Assembly (NCBI GenBank): GCA_003209915.1
Contig: QCOF01000001.1
Span: 124,001-188,000, forward strand
From: Pelagibacteraceae bacterium AG-430-E20
Lineage (GTDB): Bacteria; Pseudomonadota; Alphaproteobacteria; Pelagibacterales; Pelagibacteraceae
DNA length: 64,000 bases
Direction: 5' to 3'
Part shown: positions 36,251 through 45,576 of the stretch, piece after piece
Numbering within the stretch: the stretch's first letter is position 1
How the letters are laid out: each line of letters opens with the position of its first letter
Translations under genes and position numbers: made by a program
Notes under the pieces: generated by a model
The model's input: only the letters and a program-made list of their open reading frames with translations
Told to the model about the DNA's origin: nothing
Databases searched by the model: none

Positions 36251-37173
36251 AATTTTATACTCTCAATATCACTTAAACTATTTATCGTATCAATTTTAAC
36301 ATCTCTATTAATCCTTTTAACCAAACCTGACAATACTTTCCCGGGTCCAATTTCTATAAAATGATTTACATTATTTTCTATCATATTAATTACGCTTTCT
36401 CTCCATCTTACTCTATTCTCAATTTGTTTGATTAAGAGGGTTTTAAGCTCATCTAGGTTTTTAATTTCATAAGCTGTCACATTTGAAATTAATTTATTTT
36501 GTCCATTTTTAAAGTTAAGCTTATTTAATTCATCTGTCATAATTTTGGTGGCATTACCCATCATATCACAATGAAAAGGAGCGCTTACGGGAAGTTTAAT
36601 ATTTTTAATAGAATTTTCTTTTAAAATTTTAGTTAAATGTTCTAAGTCCTCTGTTTTTCCACTCAAAACCATTTGACCCTCAGAATTGTCATTTGCAATT
36701 TGAGCATTAAACATTTTTTTATTCTCAGCTAAAATCTTTTCAATTACATCAATTTTTGAACCCAATACTGCAACCATACCTCCTTGTCCTTTGGGAACTG
36801 AGTTTTGCATAGCTTCACCTCTAATTCTTAATATTTTTAAAGTCTCTGAAAAATCTAAATATCCAGCACATGACAAAGCTGAGTACTCACCTAAAGAATG
36901 TCCAGCAAAATATTTAGCTTTATTTAAATCTAAGTTAAATTCTTTTTTAACTATAATGAATATTGAATAACTAATTAAAAATATAGCTGGTTGAGTATTA
37001 ATTGTTAAATCTAATTCTTCTTTTGGACCTTCTAAAACTAACTTAGAAAGAGAAAAATTTAATGTTTCATCTGCCTGCTTAAACAAACTTTTAATCAAAT
37101 CAAATTTATCATATAGCTCTTTTCCCATTCCCACCATTTGGGAACCTTGGCCAGGGAAAATTACTGAAAACAT
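36247..37173 (-). CDS. fabD: Malonyl-CoA:ACP transacylase
   Basis: Loads malonyl groups onto ACP. It starts MFSVIFPGQGSQMVGMGKELY, has the nucleophile Ser93 in GHSLGEYSAL, the QPAIFL oxyanion-side segment, and the late catalytic His in VSAPFHCDMM. Length 308. It is first of the fabD-fabG-acpP unit and diverges from rpsF across 87 bp. Confidence 0.98.
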   Translation of the reverse strand: MFSVIFPGQGSQMVGMGKELYDKFDLIKSLFKQADETLNFSLSKLVLEGPKEELDLTINTQPAIFLISYSIFIIVKKEFNLDLNKAKYFAGHSLGEYSALSCAGYLDFSETLKILRIRGEAMQNSVPKGQGGMVAVLGSKIDVIEKILAENKKMFNAQIANDNSEGQMVLSGKTEDLEHLTKILKENSIKNIKLPVSAPFHCDMMGNATKIMTDELNKLNFKNGQNKLISNVTAYEIKNLDELKTLLIKQIENRVRWRESVINMIENNVNHFIEIGPGKVLSGLVKRINRDVKIDTINSLSDIESIKL

Positions 37174-37200
37174 ATAAAAAAAACTAATTAATTTGCCTTT

Positions 37201-37228
37201 TTAACTATTGTAATTGAACTTTTATAAT
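37201..37228 (+). promoter_or_regulatory. Predicted rpsF operon promoter
   Basis: A perfect -10 TATAAT (37223-37228) with a weak -35 TTAACT (37201-37206) and a 16-base spacer. Transcription would start near 37235, leaving only about 26 bases before the rpsF ATG at 37261. Confidence 0.5.
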
Positions 37229-37260
37229 AGTATATCCTCATTTTTTATTAAAGAACTTAA

Positions 37261-37614
37261 ATGAATTTATACGAACATACTATTATTGCTAGACAAGATA
37301 CTTCACCAAGTGAATTAAAGCAATTATCTGAAAAATATTCAAAAATTATTGAAAAAAATGATGGAGAAGTAGTAAAGACTGAAAATTGGGGATTGTTAAA
37401 CTTATCGTATTTAATAAAAAAAAATAGAAAAGGCAGTTACATTCATTTTAAAATTAAAGGTGATGGAAAAGTTATTGATGAATTGGAAAAAAATGAGTCA
37501 ATAGATAAAAAATTGTTAAGATATTTAACAGTTAGAGTAAAAAAGTTTGATTTAGATACGGTTTACTTCGGTAAGAAAGAAGAGAGCGAAAAAAAAGAGA
37601 GTGTTAAAAACTAA
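37261..37614 (+). CDS. rpsF: 30S ribosomal protein S6
   Basis: Platform protein of the 30S subunit that binds as a pair with S18. The [19 protein letters not shown] start, [22 protein letters not shown] middle, and [15 protein letters not shown] segment are diagnostic. The C-terminus is a charged tail ([13 protein letters not shown]). It overlaps rpsR by one base in a conserved rpsF-rpsR-rplI operon. The leader is too short for the S6:S18 RNA element found in many other bacteria. Confidence 0.98.
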   Translation: MNLYEHTIIARQDTSPSELKQLSEKYSKIIEKNDGEVVKTENWGLLNLSYLIKKNRKGSYIHFKIKGDGKVIDELEKNESIDKKLLRYLTVRVKKFDLDTVYFGKKEESEKKESVKN

Positions 37615-37886
37615 TGCCTAAAAGACAAAGTGGAAATAAAAAAGGAAAACAAAGTAATTTTGCAAAATTAAGTATTTTCCAACCTAATAAGTATAAATTT
37701 AAAAAAAGTTGTCCACTTTCAGCAAAGGGTGCGCCACAAGTTGATTATAAAAACATTAAATTATTAAGAAAATATATGTCAGAAAATGGTAAAATTTTAC
37801 CATCAAGAATAACTAATGTTTCTCAGAAAAAACAAAGGGAGCTATCCTTATCAATTAAAAGAGCTAGAAATTTAGCATTAATATAA
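37614..37886 (+). CDS. rpsR: 30S ribosomal protein S18
   Basis: Small-subunit platform protein, partner of S6. Core [23 protein letters not shown] and [29 protein letters not shown] are S18 signatures. An N-terminal basic extension ([15 protein letters not shown]) makes it 90 residues. It lies between rpsF (1-base overlap) and rplI (no gap). Confidence 0.98.
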   Translation: MPKRQSGNKKGKQSNFAKLSIFQPNKYKFKKSCPLSAKGAPQVDYKNIKLLRKYMSENGKILPSRITNVSQKKQRELSLSIKRARNLALI

Positions 37887-38345
37887 ATGAAAGTAATATT
37901 ATTAGAAAATGTTAAAAGGATTGGGTCTATTGGAGAAGTGATAGATGTAAAAAGAGGTTTTGCTAGAAACTATCTTATTGCCAATCAAAAAGCGCTTTAC
38001 GCCTCAAAAGAAAATATTAAAGAAGTTGAAAAAATAAAAACTGATTTATCTAAAAAAGATAACGAAAAGAAAAAAGAAGCCTCTCTAATAGCTGAGCAAA
38101 TTAATGGAAAAGAATATTCTGTGAAAAAATTAAGCACAGAAAATAAAGAATTATATGGTTCAGTAAAGCCAACAGAAATTGCTAAACTTATCCAAGACGA
38201 AAATAAGATTGAAATTATGCCTTCAATGATACAACCTGTCGAAGAGATCAAAGCTTTAGGAAAGTTTAAGGTTAAAATTTCTCTACACTCAGAAGTTGAC
38301 GCAGAAATCTCTATAGATGTATCTTCTGCAGAAACAATTCAATAA
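37887..38345 (+). CDS. rplI: 50S ribosomal protein L9
   Basis: Two-domain large-subunit protein. The N-terminal 23S rRNA-binding part MKVILLENVKRIGSIGEVIDVKRGFARNYLI is followed by a long charged connecting helix and a C-terminal domain ending in HSEVDAEISIDVSSAETIQ. Length 152. It is the last gene of the rpsF operon; a 67 bp A/T-rich gap separates it from dnaB with no clear hairpin terminator. Confidence 0.98.
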   Translation: MKVILLENVKRIGSIGEVIDVKRGFARNYLIANQKALYASKENIKEVEKIKTDLSKKDNEKKKEASLIAEQINGKEYSVKKLSTENKELYGSVKPTEIAKLIQDENKIEIMPSMIQPVEEIKALGKFKVKISLHSEVDAEISIDVSSAETIQ

Positions 38346-38412
38346 TTATACATTTTTTTCCCCAGCAATAATTAAGAATTTTATAAATAACTTTTTCATA
38401 TAAATTATAAAT

Positions 38413-39831
38413 ATGGAAAATAATTTAAGTCTAGTTAAGAACCAATTCAAAGAATTACCTAACAATATCGAAGCTGAGCAAGCTGTAATAGGATCTATTC
38501 TTGTTAGCAATGATATATTTGATGAGATAAGTGCAATAATTTCTAGTATTAATTTTTATGATCCTATGCACCAAAAGATTTTTGAAGCAATCGAGAGTTT
38601 AATTTACAAAGGAATGCTAGCAAATCCAATCACATTAAAGAATTATTTTGAAGATGAAAAAGATGATTTAAATGTTCCAGAGTACTTAGTTAAAATTACT
38701 AAATTTTCTACATCTGTTAGACAGGCTATGGAGTATTCTAAAATTATTTACGATATGTTTGTTCGAAGAGAACTAATAAAAATCTCTGAGCAAACTATTG
38801 ATAGTGCAAAATTAAATGATCTTGATACCAATGGACAAACCATTATAGAAAATTCAGAAAGACTATTATTTGACTTAGCCGAAAAAGGATCTTTCAACTC
38901 CTCTTTAGTAAAGTTTGATGAGGCAATGAAACAAACCATTGAAATGGCGTCTGCTGCATATAAAAATGATGAAGGAATTGTTGGTGTCCCAACCGGGCTT
39001 AGAGATTTAGATGATAAACTAGGGGGATTACATCAATCTGATTTAATCATTATAGCTGGACGACCTTCGATGGGTAAAACCTCACTTGCAACAAATATTG
39101 CATTTAATGCTGCACAAAAATTGCAAGATAGTGGAAAAAAATCCTCAATTGCATTTTTTTCACTAGAGATGTCGTCAGAGCAACTTTCAACCAGAATAAT
39201 TTCAGAACAAGCAAGAATTAGTTCAAATGATATAAGAAGAGGGCGAATTTCTGATGATCAATTTGATAAATTTTTAGAAACTTCAAAAAATATTTCTGAA
39301 CTTCCACTTTATATTGATGAAACACCTGCAATAAGTATTGCTGCATTAAGTAATAGAGCTAGACGTATCAAGAGATTGTTTGGTCTTGATATGATTGTAG
39401 TTGATTATATTCAGCTAATGAGAGGGACTACATTCAACAAAGACGGTAGAGTTCAAGAAATATCTCAAATCACTCAGGGATTAAAAGCAATTGCTAAAGA
39501 ACTTGCTCTTCCGGTTGTAGCTCTTTCTCAATTATCAAGACAAGTTGAGCAAAGAGATGATCACAAACCTCAATTAGCAGATTTGAGAGAATCAGGTTCA
39601 ATTGAACAGGATGCTGATGTTGTTATGTTTGTTTATAGAGAAGGATATTATTTGCAAAGAAAAGAGCCAAGAGAAGCCACAGTTGAACATGCTGAATGGC
39701 AAGCAAAAATGAATGAGGTCGCACACCTTGCTCAAATCATTATAGGGAAACAAAGACACGGTCCAATAGGCAATGTAACTCTTGAATTTGAAGAGAGATT
39801 TACAAAATTTAAAGATACTCAAACTAATTAA
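38413..39831 (+). CDS. dnaB: Replicative DNA helicase DnaB
   Basis: Hexameric 5'-3' helicase of the replication fork. The N-terminal helical domain begins LPNNIEAEQAVIGSILV. The RecA-like motor has the Walker A in AGRPSMGKTSLA, IAFFSLEMSSEQL, Walker B-type MIVVDYIQLM, and the ALSQLSRQVEQRDDHKPQLADLRESGSIEQDADVVMF block. Length 472. No intein or other insertion. It sits downstream of the rpsF operon, a common bacterial order. Confidence 0.98.
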   Translation: MENNLSLVKNQFKELPNNIEAEQAVIGSILVSNDIFDEISAIISSINFYDPMHQKIFEAIESLIYKGMLANPITLKNYFEDEKDDLNVPEYLVKITKFSTSVRQAMEYSKIIYDMFVRRELIKISEQTIDSAKLNDLDTNGQTIIENSERLLFDLAEKGSFNSSLVKFDEAMKQTIEMASAAYKNDEGIVGVPTGLRDLDDKLGGLHQSDLIIIAGRPSMGKTSLATNIAFNAAQKLQDSGKKSSIAFFSLEMSSEQLSTRIISEQARISSNDIRRGRISDDQFDKFLETSKNISELPLYIDETPAISIAALSNRARRIKRLFGLDMIVVDYIQLMRGTTFNKDGRVQEISQITQGLKAIAKELALPVVALSQLSRQVEQRDDHKPQLADLRESGSIEQDADVVMFVYREGYYLQRKEPREATVEHAEWQAKMNEVAHLAQIIIGKQRHGPIGNVTLEFEERFTKFKDTQTN

Positions 39832-39851
39832 TTTCCAATATAAAAGAGCTA

Positions 39852-42248
39852 ATGTTGGCTCATATGTATCAAAACATTGTTTTAAAAAATCCTAAAGCAA
39901 TACTTGTATTACTAATAATCACCATCTTAAGTTTTGGTTATTATACAAAAGATTTTAGACTAGATGCATCTTCTGAGACGCTATTAATTGATGGTGATCC
40001 AGATTTAGCTTATCTCAAAGAAGTTTCTGAAAGATACGGATCTAGAGAGTTTTTAATTCTTACATATACACCTAATGAAGGGATGGTAACTGATACATCA
40101 ATTAATAATTTACTAAGTTTAAAATATAAAATTCAAAGTTTGAATTGGGTACATAGTGTTGTAACTCTTTTAGATATACCATTGTTAAGTAATTCGGATG
40201 CCCCACTTCAAGAAAGATTAGAAAGTTTTAAAACTTTAAAAGATGAAGACGTTGACAAAGATAGAGGATTTAAGGAAATTCTAAATAGTCCTGTATTTAG
40301 AAACTTTGTCATTAGTGAAGATGGTAAAACCAGTGGGGTAATTGTTTATATCAAACAATCTCAAAAACTTGAAAACATTGAAAGTAAATCAAAAGAAGAA
40401 ATAGAAAATTATAAAGATCAAATAAAAAAACAAAATCACCAAAATATATTAGAGATAAGACAAGTCATCCAGAGCTATGGTGATGTAGGAAAGATTTATT
40501 TAGGTGGTATCCCGATGATTGCTGATGACATGATGACCTTTATTAAAAGTGACATTGTGGTTTTTGGTATAGGTGTTTTATTATTTATTATTGCAACCCT
40601 ATGGTTTGTTTTTAGGAAACTTATCTGGATTATAGTTCCAATTAGCAGTTGTATAGCTTCAGTCATGATAATGACTGGATTACTTGGGCTACTGGGATGG
40701 AAAGTCACTGTTATTTCATCAAACTTCATTGCTTTGATGTTGATTTTAACAATGGCAATGAACATTCACATGAGTACGAGATTTTTACAGCTTAAAAAAA
40801 ACTCCCCATCTAAAAATACTTTAGAAATCATTTCTCTAACCACCAGAAAAATGTTTTGGCCAATTTTTTACACTGTATTGACTACTATTTTAGCATTTTT
40901 GTCTTTAATATTTAGTGAAATCAAACCTATTATTGACTTTGGATGGATGATGACTTTTGGTCTAATAACTTCATTTATAATTACCTTCACTTTACTTCCA
41001 ACCTTTTTAAGTTTTGCTCCTTCAGATAATATTTCACTTAAAAAGGAACAAAATTCTAAATTCACCGCTTTTCTAGGATCACTTTCTATAAATAAAAAAA
41101 ATTTAATTTTTTCAGTAACAGGAATTGTAATTATTTTAAGTGTTATTGGTATTAGCAAGCTGGAGGTTGAAAACAGCTTTATTAATTATTTTAACAAAAA
41201 TACTGAAATCTATAAAGGCATGAAACTTATAGATGAAGAGCTTGGGGGTACAACACCGTTAGAAGTAATTCTTAAGTTTCCTAAGAAAGATAAAGAAAAA
41301 AAATCAACTGAAGATGACGAGTTTGAGGACTGGGGTGATGAAAATGATAAGAATGATGACAAATATTGGTTTACTAAAGATAAAATTGATAAAATTGCAT
41401 CTATTCACAATTACTTAGATAGTCTTCCTGAAATTGGCAAAGTTTTGTCTTTTTCGTCAATTATTGACGTGGCAACTCAATTAAATAACAATAAACCTTT
41501 AGGCACTTTAGAAATGGGTGTGCTTTATTCTAAAATACCTGAAAGTATTAAAACAGAAATTATTGATCCATATCTATCAATAGAGAATGATGAAGCAAGG
41601 ATCAGCTTAAGAATAATAGACTCTCAAGAAAATTTAAGAAGGAACGATTTGATTAATAAAATAAATTTTGATCTTAAAGATAAGATTGGTCTAGAAGAAA
41701 GTGAATATCAACTTGCTGGAGTATTAATTTTATTTAACAATTTATTACAGAGCTTATTTAAATCACAAATACTTACTTTAGGATTGGTAATGATTGGGAT
41801 TTTTATAATGTTTTTAATTCTATTTAGAAATATTAAATTATCTTTAATAGGAGTGGTGCCAAATTTCATTGCTGCATTTTTCATACTTGGAATTATAGGT
41901 TTACTAGAAATTCCTTTAGATATGATGACTATTACCATCGCTGCAATTACTATTGGTATAGCTGTAGATAATAGTATCCATTATATTTATCGATTTAAAG
42001 AGGAATTCAATAACATTAAAAATTATAACAAAACATTACAATTATGTCATTCAACAGTAGGAGTTGCAATTTTAAATACTTCAATCACAATTGTTTTTGG
42101 ATTTTCAATTTTAGTTTTATCTAAGTTTATCCCCACAATTTATTTTGGCATGTTCACTGGTTTAGCAATGTTATTGGCTATGATCTCAGTATTAACTTTA
42201 TTGCCTGCTTTAATCTTGATTATCAAACCCTTTGGTAAATCAGCTTAA
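39852..42248 (+). CDS. RND-superfamily (MMPL-type) membrane transporter
   Basis: A 798-residue predicted exporter with two halves, each having one N-terminal helix, a periplasmic domain and a five-helix bundle (around residues 220-380 and 610-795). The second half holds TITIAAITIGIAVDNSIHYIYRFKEE, the MMPL/SSD-type motif with a membrane Asp. An acidic linker rich in Asp, Glu and Lys (EDDEFEDWGDEN region, about residues 478-506) lies in the second periplasmic part. Related proteins move lipids, including hopanoids, but the substrate here is not readable. It overlaps cvpA by one base. Confidence 0.85.
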   Translation: MLAHMYQNIVLKNPKAILVLLIITILSFGYYTKDFRLDASSETLLIDGDPDLAYLKEVSERYGSREFLILTYTPNEGMVTDTSINNLLSLKYKIQSLNWVHSVVTLLDIPLLSNSDAPLQERLESFKTLKDEDVDKDRGFKEILNSPVFRNFVISEDGKTSGVIVYIKQSQKLENIESKSKEEIENYKDQIKKQNHQNILEIRQVIQSYGDVGKIYLGGIPMIADDMMTFIKSDIVVFGIGVLLFIIATLWFVFRKLIWIIVPISSCIASVMIMTGLLGLLGWKVTVISSNFIALMLILTMAMNIHMSTRFLQLKKNSPSKNTLEIISLTTRKMFWPIFYTVLTTILAFLSLIFSEIKPIIDFGWMMTFGLITSFIITFTLLPTFLSFAPSDNISLKKEQNSKFTAFLGSLSINKKNLIFSVTGIVIILSVIGISKLEVENSFINYFNKNTEIYKGMKLIDEELGGTTPLEVILKFPKKDKEKKSTEDDEFEDWGDENDKNDDKYWFTKDKIDKIASIHNYLDSLPEIGKVLSFSSIIDVATQLNNNKPLGTLEMGVLYSKIPESIKTEIIDPYLSIENDEARISLRIIDSQENLRRNDLINKINFDLKDKIGLEESEYQLAGVLILFNNLLQSLFKSQILTLGLVMIGIFIMFLILFRNIKLSLIGVVPNFIAAFFILGIIGLLEIPLDMMTITIAAITIGIAVDNSIHYIYRFKEEFNNIKNYNKTLQLCHSTVGVAILNTSITIVFGFSILVLSKFIPTIYFGMFTGLAMLLAMISVLTLLPALILIIKPFGKSA

Positions 42249-42793
42249 TGTTAGAGACTTTGGCAGATTTTTACAAATCAACTTCTATTGTAGATTTAAT
42301 TTATTTAGTCATCACTATCTGGTCTTTGATCAGCTGTTATAAAAAAGGCTTTATATTAAGTATACTATCCATGGCAAAGTGGCTTTTGGCCTATGTGATA
42401 ACTCTAATTTTATTCCCTAGAGTTAAACCATATGTAAAAGATATTATTGATAATGAATATTTATTAGACGTTGGTCTTGGCATAACAATTTTTATTGTAG
42501 TTATTTTTTTTGTATTGTTAATTAATAAAGGCATTAGTAAAGCTGTTAGATACACTGGTATAGGTGGGTTAGATACTACGTTTGGATTCTTTTTTGGCTT
42601 TATAAAAGCTTATATAATTTCTGTTTGTATTTTTTCAGGTATTCATATCGTTTATAATTATGATAAATGGCCAATAAATATAGACAAATCATACGCCTTT
42701 CCATATTTAGAAAAAGGTAGTAATTATCTGATTAAAGAATTTCCTAATGAAAAAACATATCAAGAATCTAGAGAAAAAATTGAAGAACTTTGA
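42248..42793 (+). CDS. CvpA family membrane protein
   Basis: A 181-residue protein with four predicted helices (YLVITIWSLISC, LSMAKWLLAYVITLILF, GITIFIVVIFFVLLIN, FFFGFIKAYIISVCIFSG). The YKKGFILSILSMAKW and GGLDTTFGFFFGFIKAYII segments match CvpA, a family named for colicin V production but of unclear native role in envelope stress. It sits immediately before purF as in many proteobacteria, with which it overlaps. Confidence 0.9.
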   Translation: MLETLADFYKSTSIVDLIYLVITIWSLISCYKKGFILSILSMAKWLLAYVITLILFPRVKPYVKDIIDNEYLLDVGLGITIFIVVIFFVLLINKGISKAVRYTGIGGLDTTFGFFFGFIKAYIISVCIFSGIHIVYNYDKWPINIDKSYAFPYLEKGSNYLIKEFPNEKTYQESREKIEEL

Positions 42794-44228
42794 TCCAAAA
42801 TTTAAAGAAGAATGTGGGGTATTTGGTATTAGTAATGCAAAAGACGCCTCTGCTTTAACTGCACTTGGATTACATGCTTTACAACATCGAGGACAAGAAG
42901 GTTGTGGTATTGTTAGTTTTGATGGTGAAAAATATTATTCTGAAAAGCGATTTGGTTTAGTTGGAGACAACTTTAACAAAGAAAAAGTTTTAAATAATTT
43001 AAAAGGTAATTACGCTATAGGTCATAATCGATATAGTACAACTGGTAATAATACTTTACGAAATATCCAACCTTTTTTTGCTGATACTAATGCTGGAGGA
43101 ATTGGAGTTTCACACAATGGAAATTTAACTAATTCAATTTCTTTAAGAAAAAAACTAGTTGAGGAAGGAGCTATTTTTTATACCACTTCAGATACTGAAA
43201 CTATTGTACAATTGATTGCAAAATCAAAGAGATCGAAAACTATCGATAAAGTAATTGATGCAATTTTTCAAATACAGGGTGGGTATGCTTTGGTAATGCT
43301 TACTCAAAACTCTCTTATTGGGGTAAGAGATCCATATGGCATTAGACCTTTGTTAATTGGTAAATTGGGAAGTAGTTATGTATTAGCTTCAGAAACCTGT
43401 GCATTAGATATTATTGGTGCAAACTTTGTAAGAGAAGTTGCAAATGGTGAAATTGTTTTAATTGAAAATAATCAACTGACTAGCATCAAGCCCTTTCCTC
43501 CTAAAAAAGTAAGACCGTGTGTTTTTGAGTATATCTACTTTGCAAGACCTGACAGTTTATTAGATAATAAAACTGCTTATGAACATCGAAAAAATTTAGG
43601 AAAAGAACTTGCAAAAGAAAACGATATTGATGCTGATATTGTAGTACCAGTTCCAGACTCTGGTAATGCAGCAGCACTAGGATTTTCTCAAAAACATAAA
43701 ATGAACTTTGAACATGGTTTAATAAGAAACCATTACGTGGGTCGTACTTTTATTGAACCAAGCCAAAAAATTAGAAGTTTGGGGGTTAAGCTTAAATTAA
43801 ATGCAAACCAATCCACTATTAAAAATAAAAAAATTATTTTAATTGATGACTCACTTGTTAGAGGAACTACTTCTCATAAAATAGTAAAAATGTTATATGA
43901 TGCAGGTGCAAAAGAAGTTCATGTTAGAATAGCTTGTCCTGAAATTAGATATCCTGATTTTTATGGCGTGGATACTCCAACTAAAAAAGAATTATTGGCT
44001 GCAAATAAAACAAATGATGAAATTTGTGAGTATATTGGCGCTAAATCATTAAAATTTTTGTCTATTGATGGTTTGTATAGAGCTATTGGTTTTGATAAGC
44101 GAAATGATACTTACCCACAATTAACAGATCATTATTTTACAGGTGATTATCCAGTTAAACCAGTTGACGAGCTAGGAGATAGTAAAATAACACAATTATC
44201 TTTGTTAAGTACTGCCTCGAACAACTAG
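42747..44228 (+). CDS. purF: Amidophosphoribosyltransferase
   Basis: First committed step of purine synthesis (PRPP + Gln to phosphoribosylamine). The N-terminal glutaminase nucleophile is the Cys of EECGVFGI, about 22 residues in, implying removal of a propeptide as in other long-start PurF enzymes. Further motifs are ALGLHALQHRGQEGCGI, GIGVSHNGNLTN, and the PRPP loop IILIDDSLVRGTTSHKIVKML. The ATG at 42747 overlaps cvpA by 47 bases; a TTG at 42780 (14-base overlap) is a realistic alternative start. Length 493 or 482. Confidence 0.96.
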   Translation: MKKHIKNLEKKLKNFDPKFKEECGVFGISNAKDASALTALGLHALQHRGQEGCGIVSFDGEKYYSEKRFGLVGDNFNKEKVLNNLKGNYAIGHNRYSTTGNNTLRNIQPFFADTNAGGIGVSHNGNLTNSISLRKKLVEEGAIFYTTSDTETIVQLIAKSKRSKTIDKVIDAIFQIQGGYALVMLTQNSLIGVRDPYGIRPLLIGKLGSSYVLASETCALDIIGANFVREVANGEIVLIENNQLTSIKPFPPKKVRPCVFEYIYFARPDSLLDNKTAYEHRKNLGKELAKENDIDADIVVPVPDSGNAAALGFSQKHKMNFEHGLIRNHYVGRTFIEPSQKIRSLGVKLKLNANQSTIKNKKIILIDDSLVRGTTSHKIVKMLYDAGAKEVHVRIACPEIRYPDFYGVDTPTKKELLAANKTNDEICEYIGAKSLKFLSIDGLYRAIGFDKRNDTYPQLTDHYFTGDYPVKPVDELGDSKITQLSLLSTASNN

Positions 44229-44242
44229 GAAGATAAAAACAG

Positions 44243-44278
44243 TTCTTTAAAAAAAAATAAAAGATACTATTTAAAGAA
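44243..44278. repeat. 9-bp inverted repeat just upstream of gshA
   Basis: TTCTTTAAA (44243-44251) and its exact complement TTTAAAGAA (44270-44278) with an 18-base A-rich spacer; the right arm ends 2 bases before the gshA ATG. It could fold over the ribosome-binding region or be an operator. With only A/T-rich arms this may be chance. Confidence 0.3.
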
Positions 44279-44280
44279 AC

Positions 44281-45576
44281 ATGATTGACAATAAAGAAAA
44301 AATAATTGAGTATTTTAAATCTGGAGTGAAACAGACTAAAGATTTTAAAATTGGAATTGAGCATGAAAAGTTTCTATTTAATAAAAAAAATAATAGACGA
44401 GTGGATTATTTTAAAATTAAAGAGATGTTCAACGCATTATTGGAGTTTGGATGGAACCCAGTTTTTGAAAAAGATAATATAATCGCACTTAACAAGGGTG
44501 GAAAAAATATAACTCTCGAGCCCGGTAATCAAATTGAATTATCAGGAGATAAACTTAACCATATACATGAGGCTTGCTCAGAGTCTCAAGATTATTTATT
44601 TGAATTAAAGCAAGTTACAAAAAAATTAGATATTGAAATTGTCAGTGCAGGTTTTGACCCTATCTCAAAATTAGATGAGATCCCAGATAATCCTAAGCAG
44701 AGATATAAATTGATGACCCAAGATATGCCCTTTGGTGGTGAATTAAGTTTAGATATGATGTATCGAACTTGTGGAACACAATTAAATATTGATTACAGTT
44801 CAGAGGAAGATTTTGTTAAAAAATTTAAAGTTATAAATTCAATTGTACCAATTTCAATTGCTTTATTTGCCAATTCCTCAATAGTTGAAAAGAAAAATAG
44901 TAATTATTTATCATACCGATCAAAAGTTTGGCAAAATACTTCAAGAGGCGGACTTCCAAAATTTTTTTTTGAAAATTTAAATTTTGAAAAATATGCAGAA
45001 TTTACAATGAATTTTCCTATTTTATTTATTCAAGATGAAGATAAATATATTTCTGGAAGAAAATATATTTTTAGAGATTTTATGGAGGGTAAAATTGAAG
45101 AGGTTGGTAACCGATTACCTACAAAAAGTGATCTTACAACACATTTAAGCACAATCTTTACAGAGAACAGATTAAAAAAATATATTGAGCTTAGATCTAT
45201 GGATACTTGTGGTTGGGATTGCTTATGTGCTGGACCCGCTTTTAATATTGGGATTCTTTATGGTAATCTTGCTGAAGTTTATGATGTTATCTCTAGGTGG
45301 GAAACGGATAAGATTATTAATGCCTACCTAGAAGCACCTCAAAAAGGGTTTAATACTCAATTAATGGGTAAAGATCTTCTTTATTGGTCTTCAACCTTAT
45401 TAGATTTATCGAAAAAAGGTTTAGAAAATAGGGATATTTTAAGCAAAAAAGGAAATAACGAAACGATTTTTTTAAATCATTTACAAAAAGTAATTGATAA
45501 CAAGACAACAAACGCAGATCATATGATTAGTAGATTTTCAGAAAATGAAAATTTAGACGAATTATATGACAAATAA
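44281..45576 (+). CDS. gshA: Glutamate-cysteine ligase, plant/alphaproteobacterial type
   Basis: Makes gamma-glutamylcysteine, the first step to glutathione. The 431-residue protein matches the GCS2/plant-type ligase: IGIEHEKFLFN at the N-terminus, ITLEPGNQIELSGDKLNHIHE, MTQDMPFGGELSLDMMYRTCGTQLNIDY, and EVGNRLPTKSDLTTHLSTIFTENRLKKYIELRSMD. This differs from the enterobacterial type. It overlaps gshB by 11 bases. The product could also feed some EgtB-type enzymes, and egtB lies about 3 kb downstream. Confidence 0.95.
   Translation: MIDNKEKIIEYFKSGVKQTKDFKIGIEHEKFLFNKKNNRRVDYFKIKEMFNALLEFGWNPVFEKDNIIALNKGGKNITLEPGNQIELSGDKLNHIHEACSESQDYLFELKQVTKKLDIEIVSAGFDPISKLDEIPDNPKQRYKLMTQDMPFGGELSLDMMYRTCGTQLNIDYSSEEDFVKKFKVINSIVPISIALFANSSIVEKKNSNYLSYRSKVWQNTSRGGLPKFFFENLNFEKYAEFTMNFPILFIQDEDKYISGRKYIFRDFMEGKIEEVGNRLPTKSDLTTHLSTIFTENRLKKYIELRSMDTCGWDCLCAGPAFNIGILYGNLAEVYDVISRWETDKIINAYLEAPQKGFNTQLMGKDLLYWSSTLLDLSKKGLENRDILSKKGNNETIFLNHLQKVIDNKTTNADHMISRFSENENLDELYDK

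Noticed and set aside
37229-37260. Possible S6:S18 regulatory RNA before rpsF
   Set aside because: The predicted leader is about 26 bases, too short, and I see no hairpin with the expected bulge.
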